Positions 1 through 11,500 of a stretch of 64,000 bases of DNA are shown here, one piece after another. Position 1 is the first letter of the stretch. Each line of letters starts with the position of its first letter. The position numbers and the translations under genes were made by a program. The notes under the pieces were generated by a model. The model was not told the origin of the DNA and ran no database searches. It was given only the letters and a program-made list of their open reading frames with translations. This DNA comes from Pseudoxanthomonas daejeonensis (GTDB lineage: Bacteria; Pseudomonadota; Gammaproteobacteria; Xanthomonadales; Xanthomonadaceae). The stretch spans positions 1 through 64,000 of the forward strand of contig NZ_PDWN01000015.1 in NCBI RefSeq assembly GCF_010093205.1. The letters are read 5' to 3'.

Positions 1-13
1 ACCAGACTCCACC

Positions 14-44
14 TTAGCCCCGTGGGCCCGGAGCTGGTTATAAG
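14..44 (+). promoter_or_regulatory. Candidate sigma70 promoter of the TonB-dependent receptor gene
   Basis: TATAAG at 39-44 is a fair -10 element, and TTAGCC at 14-19 is a weak -35 with a long 19-base spacer. The predicted transcription start falls at or just inside the C11 tract at 51-61. The -10 call is moderately supported; the -35 is doubtful because the window begins only 13 bases upstream of it. Confidence 0.35.
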
Positions 45-50
45 AGACCG

Positions 51-61
51 CCCCCCCCCCC
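51..61 (+). repeat. Homopolymeric C11 tract in the leader of the TonB-receptor gene
   Basis: Eleven consecutive C residues lie 17 bases before the ATG at 79 and just downstream of the candidate -10. Mononucleotide tracts of this length are typical slippage sites. It sits outside the reading frame, so any effect would be on transcription initiation or translation efficiency and not a frameshift. A sequencing-length error is also possible. Confidence 0.8.
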
Positions 62-78
62 ACCGCCAGGACCCCGCC

Positions 79-2340
79 ATGAGCCGACTGTCGCGGATCG
101 TGCCGTCGCGTACCACGCTTGCCTTCGCCGTCTCCGCCGCCCTGCTGGCGCCGCCCCTTCTCGCGCAGGAGACCGCCACCACCCTGGACGCGGTGCAGGT
201 CACCGCGCAGCGCAAGGTCGAGAACATCCAGGACGTGCCGGTGTCCATCACCAGCATCAGCGCCGAGAAACTCGACGTGCTGGGCTCGGGCGGCACCGAC
301 ATCCGCTTCCTGTCCGCGCGCGTACCCAGTCTCAACATCGAGTCCTCGTACGGCCGCGCGTTCCCGCGCTTCTACATCCGCGGCCTGGGCAACACCGACT
401 TCGACCTCAACGCGTCCCAGCCGGTTTCGCTGGTCTACGACGACGTGGTCCAGGAGAACCCGCTGCTTAAGGGCTTCCCGCTGTTCGACATCGAGCAGGT
501 GGAAGTGCTGCGCGGACCGCAGGGCACCCTGTTCGGCCGCAACACGCCGGCCGGCGTGGTCAAGTTCGATTCGGTGCGGCCGTCGCAGGAACTGGACGGC
601 TACGCGCAGCTGGCCTACGGCAGCGATGCGATGGTCAATTTCGAGGGTGCGGTCGGCGGCGCGCTCGGTGGCAACTGGTCGGCGCGCGCCTCGGCGCTGT
701 ACCAGCGCCGCGACGACTGGGTGACCAACACCTATCCCGGCCCCAACGACGGTTTCGAGGGTTACGACGAGTCCGCCGCGCGCGTGCAGTTCCTGTACGA
801 GAGCGATGCGTTCGAAGCACTGTTCAACCTTCACCGGCGCGACCTCAACGGCACCGCGCGCCTGTTCCGCGCCAACATCATCGAGCCGGGCAGCAACCGC
901 TTCGTGCCCGGTTTCGACAAGGACGAGGTGTCGCTGGACGGCGTCAACTTCTCCGACCTGGAAACCTGGGGCGGCAGCGCGCGGCTGCGCTGGGACTTCG
1001 GCCAGTTGAGCCTGCATTCGATCACTGGTTACGAGACGCTGGAATCGCTCAACCGCGGCGACATCGACGGCGGCTACGGCGCGGCATTCCTGCCGCCGGG
1101 CATGTCCGGCCCGGGCTTCATTCCGTTCGCCTCCGAATCGGCCGACGGCATTCCCGACCACTCGCAGGTCACCCAGGAATTCCGCCTGGAGTCGGACTAC
1201 GGTGGACGCTTCGACTGGCAGGCTGGCTTCTTCTGGTACCGCGAAGACCTGACCATCGACAGCTTCAACTACGACTCGCTGTCTCCGGGCAACCCGCGGG
1301 CCGGCCACGCGGTGCAGGAGCAGGAGAACACGGCCTGGGCGGTGTTCGGCTCGGCCGAGTACGCGGCCACCGACAAGCTGAAGCTGCGCGCCGGCGTGCG
1401 CTACACCAAGGACGAGAAGGATTTCTCGGCCACCGTGCTGGAAGGCGCGCCGTTCGGCGCGCCGGTGGGCGGTCCGTACACGGTCGACACCGACGTGGAT
1501 GACGTCAGCTGGGACGCCAGCGCGGTCTACGAGGTCAACGAGGCGGTGAACCTGTACGGTCGCGTGGCCAAGGGGTTCCGTGCGCCTTCGATCCAGGGCC
1601 GCCTGCTGTTCGCGTCGGCGGCCGCGCCCAACGGTGGCGTGTCCACGGCCGACTCGGAGTCGGTGATCTCCTACGAGGCGGGGATCAAGGCCGACCTGTT
1701 CGACCGCCGCGCGCGCGTGGGCTTCAACCTGTTCCGCTACGATGTCAGCGACCAGCAGCTGATCGCCGTCGGTGGTGGCGCCAACGTCGCCACGCTGCTC
1801 AATGCCGACAAGACCATCGGCCAGGGCATCGAGCTGGACCTGGAGGCGTGGCTGGCCGAGGGGCTCTTGCTGACCTGGGGCAGCAGCTACAACGACACGC
1901 GGATCCAGGACGACGACCTCGCCGTGGCCGTCTGCGGCGGCGGCTGCACGGTGACCGATCCGACCACCACGATCGGCGGCGGCACCTACGCGCTGATCGA
2001 CGGCAACTCCTTGCCGCAGGCACCGGAGTGGATCCACAACCTGACCCTGCGCTGGGGCATCCCGCTGAGCGAAGGCGAGCTGTACTTCTTCACCGACTGG
2101 GCCTATCGCAGCGAGGTCAATTTCTTCCTGTACGAATCGCCCGAGTTCCGCGGCCGGTCCTCGCTGGAAGGCGGCCTGCGCGTGGGTTACGGCTGGGGCG
2201 ACGGCGCCTACGATTTCGCATTGTTCGGACGCAACATCACCGACCAGACCCGGATCGTCGGCGGCATCGACTTCAACAACCTGACCGGCTTCATCAACGA
2301 GCCGCGGACCTTCGGCGCGGAGTTCAGGCTCAACTTCTGA
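79..2340 (+). CDS. TonB-dependent outer-membrane receptor
   Basis: A 753-residue beta-barrel receptor that would import a scarce ligand (iron chelate, sugar or other small molecule) using TonB energy. Residues 1-30 form a signal peptide ending LLAQ. A TonB-box-like segment TLDAVQVTA follows at about 35-43, then a plug domain (VPVSITSI to about residue 165, with GTLFGRNTPAG), then a large barrel ending in the aromatic C-terminus FRLNF expected for BAM insertion. The ATG at 79 is preferred over the upstream in-frame start at 22, because only it begins with a clean signal peptide. A permease gene follows after 79 bases on the same strand, suggesting a shared substrate. No siderophore genes are nearby. 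Family is certain; ligand is unknown. Confidence 0.93.
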   Translation: MSRLSRIVPSRTTLAFAVSAALLAPPLLAQETATTLDAVQVTAQRKVENIQDVPVSITSISAEKLDVLGSGGTDIRFLSARVPSLNIESSYGRAFPRFYIRGLGNTDFDLNASQPVSLVYDDVVQENPLLKGFPLFDIEQVEVLRGPQGTLFGRNTPAGVVKFDSVRPSQELDGYAQLAYGSDAMVNFEGAVGGALGGNWSARASALYQRRDDWVTNTYPGPNDGFEGYDESAARVQFLYESDAFEALFNLHRRDLNGTARLFRANIIEPGSNRFVPGFDKDEVSLDGVNFSDLETWGGSARLRWDFGQLSLHSITGYETLESLNRGDIDGGYGAAFLPPGMSGPGFIPFASESADGIPDHSQVTQEFRLESDYGGRFDWQAGFFWYREDLTIDSFNYDSLSPGNPRAGHAVQEQENTAWAVFGSAEYAATDKLKLRAGVRYTKDEKDFSATVLEGAPFGAPVGGPYTVDTDVDDVSWDASAVYEVNEAVNLYGRVAKGFRAPSIQGRLLFASAAAPNGGVSTADSESVISYEAGIKADLFDRRARVGFNLFRYDVSDQQLIAVGGGANVATLLNADKTIGQGIELDLEAWLAEGLLLTWGSSYNDTRIQDDDLAVAVCGGGCTVTDPTTTIGGGTYALIDGNSLPQAPEWIHNLTLRWGIPLSEGELYFFTDWAYRSEVNFFLYESPEFRGRSSLEGGLRVGYGWGDGAYDFALFGRNITDQTRIVGGIDFNNLTGFINEPRTFGAEFRLNF

Positions 2341-2345
2341 GCCAC

Positions 2346-2381
2346 GCCACCGGCCGGCAGGTCACCCTGCCGGCCGGTGGC
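2346..2381 (+). other. Strong intercistronic hairpin between receptor and permease genes
   Basis: A perfect inverted repeat pairs 2347-2361 with 2366-2380 (15 bp, plus a further G-C pair outside) around a TCAC loop. No T-tract follows, so it is not a standard intrinsic terminator. It could stabilise the upstream transcript end or lower expression of the downstream permease gene. Confidence 0.6.
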
Positions 2382-2419
2382 CACGCTGACGTCGCCCTCT
2401 ACCGCAGGATCCGCATTCG

Positions 2420-4009
2420 ATGACCCCCACCTTCCGGCCGCGCTGGTTCGTCGCCGGCGACCTCAACGGTTTCTTCGGCCTGGTGGTCGACAACCTGTCG
2501 ATCCTGGGCTTCATCGCCCTGGCCCTGGTCGGGATCTTCGGATTCCCGGCCGAGGTCGTGTACACGAAGATGTTTCCCGGTACCGCGCTGGGCGTGCTGG
2601 TCGGCAACCTGGCCTATACCGCGATGGCGCGCCGGCTGGCGATGCGCACCGGCCGCGACGACGTCACCGCGATGCCGCTGGGCCTGGATGCGCCGACCAG
2701 CATCGGCATGGCCTTGCTGGTGCTCGGTCCGGGCTTCCTCGCGTTCCGCCAGCAGGGCATGGACGCGCAGGCCGCGGCGATCGCCACCTGGCAGCTGGGC
2801 ATGGCCTCGCTGGTGGTGATGGGCCTGCTCAAGCTGGCGCTGTCGTTCTGCGGCGATGCGATCACCCGCTGGGTGCCGCGCGCGGCGCTGCTGGGCTCGA
2901 TCGGTGGCGCGGCGCTGACCCTGCTCGGCTTCCTGCCGCTGGTCGAGACCTTGCGCTCGCCGGTGGCGGGGCTGGTGACGTTCGGCCTGCTGCTGTACGT
3001 GCTGGTGGCGCGCGGCCGCCTGCCGGTGCGCCTGCCCGGCGTGCTGGTGGCGCTGCTGGTCGGCACGACGCTCTACTACGCGCTCGGCCTTGCCGGGCTG
3101 GGCATGCCGGGGTTCGCGCTGCCGCAGGGCGTGACCCTGACCTTCGCCCTGCCGGTGCCGACGCTGCATTTCATTGATGGCCTGCCGGCGACCGTACCTT
3201 ACCTGCCGCTGCTGCTGCCGTTCGGCCTGCTGATGGTGGTGGGCGGGATCAACGTGGCCGAGAGCGCGCGCGCGGCCGGCGACGATTACCGTACCCGCGA
3301 CGTGCTGCTGGTCGAGGCGCTGTCGACCCTGGTCGCCGGCGTCTGCGGCGGCGTCGCGCAGACCACGCCCTACATCGGGCAACCTGCCTACAAGCACATG
3401 GGCGCGCGGCACGGCTATACCTTGCTGGCGGGCGTGTTCGTCGGCCTCGGCGGCGTGTTCGGCTACCTGGCCGGGCTGGTGCAGTGGCTGCCGATCGCGG
3501 TGCTGGCGCCGATCATCGTGTACGTGGGCCTGGACATCACCGTGCAGGCCTTCCAGGCCACCGAGCGCCGGCACGCGCCGGCGGTGGCGCTGGCGTTCCT
3601 GCCCTCGATCGCCTACCTGCTGGTGATCAAGCTGGGCAACCCGGCATGGATTGCGCCGGAACACCACGCCGCGCTGTACAACGCCGGCGACGGCCATGGC
3701 CTGCCGGAACTCGCGGCGATCGTCACCCTGGGCAACGGGTTCATCATCACCGCGATGCTGTGGAGCACCGCGCTGGTGGCCATGATCGACGGCCGCACCC
3801 GCCGCGCCGCGGGCGTGCTGCTGCTGGGCGCGGCGTTGACCCTGTTCGGCCTGGTCCATTCGGTGGATCCGCGCGGCGGCATCTACTGGCCGTGGACCCT
3901 GGAAGGCCTGCCGAAGCTGATCGCCTGGCAGTTCGCGGGGGCGTACGTGGTGCTGGCCGCACTGCTGGCGCTGCTTTCGCTGCAGAAGGAGCGTCCGGGC
4001 TCGGCCTGA
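2420..4009 (+). CDS. Multi-spanning permease, nucleobase transporter (NCS2/AzgA-like) type
   Basis: A 529-residue inner-membrane protein with about twelve or more hydrophobic segments. The N-terminus has DNLSILGF followed by a glycine-rich helix, and the middle holds a conserved-looking GGINVAESARAAGDDYRTRD stretch around residues 274-293, followed by a second re-entrant-type segment with QTTPYIGQPAYKHMGAR. This arrangement resembles xanthine/uracil-type permeases of the NCS2 superfamily, but I cannot assign a substrate. It starts 79 bases after the receptor stop, with a hairpin between, so the two probably form one uptake unit for the same compound. It could instead be a related uncharacterised permease family. 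Confidence 0.75.
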   Translation: MTPTFRPRWFVAGDLNGFFGLVVDNLSILGFIALALVGIFGFPAEVVYTKMFPGTALGVLVGNLAYTAMARRLAMRTGRDDVTAMPLGLDAPTSIGMALLVLGPGFLAFRQQGMDAQAAAIATWQLGMASLVVMGLLKLALSFCGDAITRWVPRAALLGSIGGAALTLLGFLPLVETLRSPVAGLVTFGLLLYVLVARGRLPVRLPGVLVALLVGTTLYYALGLAGLGMPGFALPQGVTLTFALPVPTLHFIDGLPATVPYLPLLLPFGLLMVVGGINVAESARAAGDDYRTRDVLLVEALSTLVAGVCGGVAQTTPYIGQPAYKHMGARHGYTLLAGVFVGLGGVFGYLAGLVQWLPIAVLAPIIVYVGLDITVQAFQATERRHAPAVALAFLPSIAYLLVIKLGNPAWIAPEHHAALYNAGDGHGLPELAAIVTLGNGFIITAMLWSTALVAMIDGRTRRAAGVLLLGAALTLFGLVHSVDPRGGIYWPWTLEGLPKLIAWQFAGAYVVLAALLALLSLQKERPGSA

Positions 4010-4097
4010 GACGGATGCCCGCGTGGCGCAGCACCGGCGCGCATGGCTGGCAGCGGTCCGGCGGTATGCTGTCGTTCCGGACCGACGTGGCGCCTGC

Positions 4098-4658
4098 ATG
4101 ACCCCGACACCTGCCGCCTCGCCCGTCCTTGAGCCGACCGTGTTCCAGCAGGTGTTGCGGGCACCGTTCTTCAACCTGCCCGATTCGTTGCGCGCGCTGC
4201 ATTCGATCCGCGGGCGCGGCCAGTACGCCGGCCGGGTCGGCGTCGAGCGCGGCACCCATCCGCTGGCGCGGCTGTGCGCGGCCATCGCCGGGCTGCCGCC
4301 GTCGATGGACGATGCGCCGCTGCAGGTGGAGTTCACCGCCGCCGCCAAGGGCGAAACCTGGCGTCGCGATTTCGGCGGTCATCCGATGACGTCGCGGCTG
4401 CGCTGCCGCAAGGGCCTGCTCTGCGAACGACTCGGCCCGATCCAGTTCCGCTTCCTGCTGCACACCGCCGATGGCGCGATCTACTGGAACGTGGATGGCG
4501 TGCGCCTGCTGGGCCTGCTGCCGCTGCCGGTGGCGCTGTTCGGCCGGGTCCAGTGCCGCGAGCGCGAGCACGAGGGACGCTACGAGTTCCGGGTCGAGGC
4601 GACGCTGCCGCTGGTGGGTCCGCTGATCCGCTACGAGGGCTGGCTGGAGCCGGCCTGA
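4098..4658 (+). CDS. DUF4166 family protein
   Basis: A soluble protein of 186 residues, without signal peptide or membrane segments. It resembles the DUF4166 family: an N-terminal segment [21 protein letters not shown], an F-x-R-D-F-type region around [10 protein letters not shown], and a C-terminal [22 protein letters not shown] strand pattern, given here only as cues. DUF4166 domains are often found beside saccharopine-dehydrogenase-like or oxidoreductase proteins, but none is present here. The ATG at 4098 is preferred to the in-frame start at 4023 because the conserved region begins shortly after it. Its 3' end overlaps the convergent GIY-YIG gene by 28 bases. Biochemical role unknown. Confidence 0.75.
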   Translation: MTPTPAASPVLEPTVFQQVLRAPFFNLPDSLRALHSIRGRGQYAGRVGVERGTHPLARLCAAIAGLPPSMDDAPLQVEFTAAAKGETWRRDFGGHPMTSRLRCRKGLLCERLGPIQFRFLLHTADGAIYWNVDGVRLLGLLPLPVALFGRVQCREREHEGRYEFRVEATLPLVGPLIRYEGWLEPA

Positions 4659-4951
4659 TCCGGATCCGTGTGTGCAGCGGGTTCCCCGTTCGCTTCACCG
4701 TCCAGCAGGAAGGCCAGCTTGCGCTCCCTCGGCAACTGCTTGATCGCCCATTCCGCCCGTGACGCCGCGGCGCGATCCGGATACGGGCGGCTGCCGAGCA
4801 GGCGCACCGGCGGATTGGCCCGGGTGTAGCGCGCGCCGGTGCCCGCGGCGTGCGCGCGGTAGCGTGCGTCCACGTCGGGGCTGATCCCGGCATAACAGGC
4901 GCCATTGCGGCACAGGAGGAGGTACAGGTACCAGGGGCGGCTTTCGCGCAT
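4631..4951 (-). CDS. GIY-YIG nuclease-superfamily small protein (YhbQ/UPF0213-like)
   Basis: A 106-residue single-domain protein. WYLYLLLC and CYAGIS form the GIY-YIG core (YLY and YAGI), followed by the R of DARYRAH and the catalytic-type Glu in RAEWAIKQL, all in the order seen in YhbQ-like proteins. Members bind or cleave DNA, and the physiological role of the stand-alone family is poorly defined. Possible starts are TTG 4969, ATG 4960 and ATG 4951. The last gives the family's usual short lead before the GIY strand and is used here. The gene converges on and overlaps the DUF4166 gene, and is divergent from clpB. Confidence 0.85.
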   Translation of the reverse strand: MRESRPWYLYLLLCRNGACYAGISPDVDARYRAHAAGTGARYTRANPPVRLLGSRPYPDRAAASRAEWAIKQLPRERKLAFLLDGEANGEPAAHTDPDQAGSSQPS

Positions 4952-4999
4952 GGCCGGCATTATCGGCAAGGCCGGCGCTGAATGCCGATCTCACGCGCT

Positions 5000-5027
5000 C
5001 TTGAAACACCCGGGTGCAACCTCATCT
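5000..5027 (+). promoter_or_regulatory. Sigma32 (RpoH) heat-shock promoter of clpB
   Basis: CTTGAAA at 5000-5006 is followed after 13 bases by CCTCATCT at 5020-5027. The Escherichia coli sigma32 consensus is CTTGAAA, a spacer of about 13 bases, then CCCCATNT, so only one specified base differs. It lies 46 bases before the clpB ATG, which is what a heat-shock chaperone gene should have. Confidence 0.85.
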
Positions 5028-5073
5028 GGGTAGCATTGCCGGCCCCGCCGGCCACTCTTTCGAGGGACCTCCG

Positions 5074-7659
<2,586 letters not shown>

Positions 7660-7673
7660 GCGCAAACGCGCGC

Positions 7674-7755
7674 ATGGAGCCGGGCTTGCCCGGCTGCCCC
7701 CGTCGGTCGGAGCCTCATGGCGGGAAGAAGGGCAGCGGGGCAAGCCCCGCTCTAT
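7674..7755. repeat. Pair of inverted REP-like palindromes between clpB and dps
   Basis: AGCCGGGC-TT-GCCCGGCT at 7678-7695, preceded by ATGG, and AGCGGGGC-AA-GCCCCGCT at 7734-7751, followed by CTAT's complement-type head ATAG on the minus strand. Each has perfect 8-bp arms. The two units face each other across 38 bases, like a bacterial interspersed mosaic element. Placed between convergent genes, they could also act as a bidirectional terminator or RNA-stabilising structure. Confidence 0.7.
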
Positions 7756-7840
7756 GGAGTTGCCGGTCCACAACGGTGACGGCCGCCCTGGGGGCGGCCG
7801 TCCGGGGAACGCGGCGGCGCATGTACGCCGCGTTGCCAGC

Positions 7841-8404
7841 TCACTCCAGCAGCGAGCGCAGCATCCACGCGTACTTCTCGTGGATCTGCAGGCGCTGGGT
7901 CAGCAGGTCCACGGTGGGGTCGTCGCCGGCGTCGTCGGCGGTCTTGAGCACACCGCGCGCGGTGCGGCACACCGCCTCGTTTCCGGACACCAGTTGCCGG
8001 ACCATGCCCTTCCAGTCCGGCACGCCGGTGGCGCCTTCCTCCTCGCGGATCGAGGTCAGGCGGATGAACTCGGCGTAGGAGCCGGGCGCGTTGAAGCCCA
8101 GCGCGCGGATGCGCTCGGCGACCTCGTCCAGCGCGTTCCACTGTTCGGTGTACTGGACCATGAACATCGCGTGCAGCGAATTGAACATCGAACCGGTGAC
8201 GTTCCAGTGGAAGTTGTGCGTCTTCAGGTACAGGGTGAAGGCGTCGGACAGGTAGCGCGACAGGCCTTCGGCGATCTCCTTGCGATCGGCGGCGCCAATG
8301 CCGATGTCGATCCGCGAGGTCGAGGCCACCGGGTTCAATGCCTTGGCCTTGGCCTTGGCCTTGGCGGTGGGGGTGCTGCTCTTGGCGGACTTGGTCTTGG
8401 CCAT
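7841..8404 (-). CDS. dps: Dps-family DNA-binding ferritin-like protein
   Basis: A 187-residue protein of the Dps/miniferritin family, which forms dodecamers that oxidise and store iron and protect DNA under stress. The four-helix core carries the family's ferroxidase signature: FHWNVTGSMFNSLHAMF, then YTEQWNALDEVAERIRALG. An N-terminal tail of about 30 residues is rich in alternating Lys and Ala (KAKAKAKA), comparable to the basic tail through which Escherichia coli Dps binds DNA. The ATG at 8404 is preferred to 8434 because it follows AAGGAGAG at good spacing. It converges with clpB and is divergent from hrpA. Confidence 0.93.
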   Translation of the reverse strand: MAKTKSAKSSTPTAKAKAKAKALNPVASTSRIDIGIGAADRKEIAEGLSRYLSDAFTLYLKTHNFHWNVTGSMFNSLHAMFMVQYTEQWNALDEVAERIRALGFNAPGSYAEFIRLTSIREEEGATGVPDWKGMVRQLVSGNEAVCRTARGVLKTADDAGDDPTVDLLTQRLQIHEKYAWMLRSLLE

Positions 8405-8445
8405 GGTTCGCTCTCTCCTTGGGGGTGGGTCCACAGGTCAAAGGC

Positions 8446-8472
8446 GGGACTGTCACAATAGACAGTAGTCCC
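8446..8472. promoter_or_regulatory. Overlapping inverted repeats in the dps-hrpA intergenic region
   Basis: ACTGTC at 8449-8454 pairs with GACAGT at 8461-8466 across ACAATA, and GGGACT at 8446-8451 pairs with AGTCCC at 8467-8472. The two nested pairings share bases, which looks like an operator more than an RNA hairpin. The site lies upstream of both divergent genes and overlaps the candidate hrpA -35 region. The regulator is unknown. Confidence 0.45.
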
Positions 8473-8486
8473 CATTACGTTATGCA
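8459..8486 (+). promoter_or_regulatory. Candidate promoter of hrpA
   Basis: TAGACA at 8459-8464 matches the -35 consensus at five of six positions. It is followed after 16 bases by TATGCA at 8481-8486, a poorer -10. The predicted start is about 15 bases before the hrpA ATG. Moderate support only. Confidence 0.35.
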
Positions 8487-8507
8487 AATTTTCACACGGC
8501 ACCATAG

Positions 8508-11500
8508 ATGGAATCGATCCCTCCCGAACTGAGCAGGATCCTCGAAGCCGGACGGCACGCGCTCGACCAGGGCATGGGTCGGGATCGCGGGCGCCTGCAC
8601 GGCCTGTGGTCGCGCTGGCGCGGGAAACCGGCCGACGCTGCGCTGCGCGAACGGTTCGAACAGGCGCTGGCCGCCTCGGCATCCGTGCGCCGGGCGCGTG
8701 CAGCCAACGTGCCGCAGGTGACGGTCGACGCAGCGCTGCCGATCGCCGCCGAGGCCGAACGCATCGTCGCGCTGATCCGCGAGCACCCGGTGGTGGTGGT
8801 GGCCGGCGAGACCGGTTCGGGCAAGACCACCCAGCTGCCCAAGCTGTGCCTGGCCGCTGGTCGTGGCGTGGCCGGCATGATCGGCTGCACGCAGCCACGC
8901 CGGATCGCCGCGCGCGCGGTGGCCACGCGCGTGGCCGAGGAACTGAAGACGCCGCTGGGCGGGCAGGTCGGCTACCAGGTGCGCTTCACCGACAACGTCG
9001 GCGAGGACACCCGCATCAAGTTCATGACCGACGGCATCCTGCTGGCCGAGATCGCCTCGGACCGCTGGCTGTCGAACTACGACACGATCATCGTCGACGA
9101 GGCGCACGAACGCAGCCTCAACATCGATTTCCTGCTCGGCTATCTCAAGCAGCTGCTGCGCAAGCGTCGCGACCTCAAGATCATCGTCACCTCGGCAACG
9201 ATCGACACCGCGCGCTTCTCCAGGCACTTCGACGATGCGCCGGTGGTCGAGGTCGCCGGGCGCACCTATCCGGTGGAGGTGCGCTACCGGCCACCGGGCG
9301 GCACGGGGGCCGAGCCCATCGTCGCCAGCGCCCGCCAGGAGGCGCCGTCGCCGAAGGGAAGGAAGGATGCCGACGCCGCACGCCGTGGCCGCGAGGATCG
9401 CGAGCTCGATCCGCTTTCGTCGATCACCGCCGCGATCGACGAGATCACCGCTGCCGATCCGCGCGGCGACGTGCTGGTGTTCCTGCCCGGCGAGCGCGAG
9501 ATCCGCGACCTGCACCGCATGCTGGAGAAGCGCCAGTACCGGTCCACCGAAGTGCTGCCGCTGTACGCGCGGCTGTCGGTGCGCGACCAGGACCGGGTGT
9601 TCAATCCCGGCCCGCCAAGGCGCATCGTGCTCGCGACCAATGTCGCGGAGACTTCGCTGACCGTGCCGCGGATCCGCTACGTGGTCGACCCGGGCGATGC
9701 GCGGATCAAGCGCTACAGCCCGCGTTCCAAGATCGACCGCCTGCACGTGGAGCCGGTCAGCCAGGCCAGCGCGAACCAGCGCAAGGGTCGCTGCGGCCGC
9801 GTCTCCGAAGGCGTGTGCTATCGCCTGTACGCGGAAGCGGATTTCCTCGCGCGCCCGGAGTTCACCGATCCGGAGATCCGCCGTTCCAGCCTGGGCGGGG
9901 TGATCCTGCGCATGCTCAGCCTGGGCCTGGGCAGGATCGAGGACTTCCCGTTCCTTGAGCCACCGGACGAGCGCGCCATCGCCGACGGCTGGCAGCAGCT
10001 GGTCGAGCTGGGCGCGATCGAGGAGGCGGCCGACGGCCAGCGTCGGCTGACGGCGAGCGGCCGGCAGATGGCGCGGTTGCCGGTGGACGTGAAGCTGGCG
10101 CGGATGCTGGTCGCCGCGCAGGCGCACGGCTGCCTGCGCGCGATGCTGCCGATCGCCGCCTTCCTGGGCGTGCAGGATCCGCGTGAGCGTCCGCCGGAGG
10201 CGCGCGAGGCGGCCGACAACGCGCATGCGCAGTTCGCCGACCCGCGTTCGGAATTCGTCGGCATCCTGCGCCTGTGGCAGGGCTACGACAGCGCGCACGA
10301 AGAGCTGACGCAATCGAAATTGCGCGACTGGTGCGGCAAGCGCTTCCTCGGGTTCCTGCGCATGCGCGAATGGCGCGAGCTGCATCGGCAGCTCAAGCTG
10401 CTGTGCGTCGAGCTGGGCTGGCGCGAGGAAGCGGCGGAGGCGGCGGTGCTGCCGCTGCTGGCAGGCGCGCCGGCGACGGACGAGCGCGGCGGTGCGTCCG
10501 CCCGTCCGACCCGTGGCGAGCTGCATCGCGCGGCGCGGCTGGCGCGCGAAGGCAAGTCCGTCACGCCGGTCGCGGCGCAGGCGCCTGCATCGGTGCCCAA
10601 GCACGCTGCTGCCGAGCCGGCTTCGCGCTTCAGCGCCCGCGAGCGCGCTGCCGCCTACCAGTCCCTGCATCGGGCGCTGCTCGCCGGCATGCCGACCCAG
10701 GTCGGCCATCGAACTGAGAAAGGCGACTACGAGGCGCCGCGCCAGCGGCGGTTCCAGCTGTTCCCGGCCTCGCCGCTGGCGAAGAAACCCCCGCCGTGGG
10801 TGCTGGTGGCCACGCTGCTGGACACGCAGAAGGTGTGGGGCTTGACTGCAGCCGCGATCGAGCCGGACTGGGCCATCGCAGAACTCCCGCACCTGCTGGC
10901 GCGCAAGCATTTCGATCCGCGCTGGTCGCGCGCGCAGGGCAATGTCCTGGCCTCCGAGCAGATCAGCCTGTTCGGGCTGGTGCTGGCGCCCAAGCGCCCG
11001 GTCCACTACGGCCGCATCGATCCACCCGGCGCGCATGAGCTGTTCGTGCGCCAGGGCCTGGTCACCGGCGAGATCGACACGAAGGCCTCGTTCCTGGCGG
11101 CCAACCTCAAGGCCCTGGAACAGGCGCGCGAGGAGGAAGCCAAGCTGCGCCGCGCCGGCCTGGTCGCCGACGAAGGCTGGCAGGCACGCTGGTACCTGGA
11201 CCGGATTCCGGGCGAGATCCATTCCGCCGCCGGACTCGATGCCTGGTACCGGGCACTGGTGCAGGAACGCAAGTCCTCGCTGCGCTGGACGACGGACGAC
11301 CTGCTGCCGGGCGAGGGCGGGCAGGAGGACCTGTACCCGAAGTATTTCGCGCTCGGCGATGCGCGGCTGCCGCTGCACTACCGCTTCGAACCGGGCGCGG
11401 CCGACGACGGCGTCACCCTGGAGGTGCCGCTGCCCTTGCTCAATGCGCTCGATCCGGCGCGGTTGTCATGGCTGGCGCCGGGCTTCGTCGCCGATCGCGC

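Noticed and set aside
2399-4348. Minus-strand open frame of 649 codons opposite the permease gene
   Set aside because: Low-complexity Gln/Arg antisense product that crosses two real genes.
8475-11378. Very long open frame on the minus strand opposite hrpA
   Set aside because: It mirrors the codon structure of hrpA in a GC-rich genome, has Gln/Arg/Ala/His-rich low-complexity content, and matches no family.
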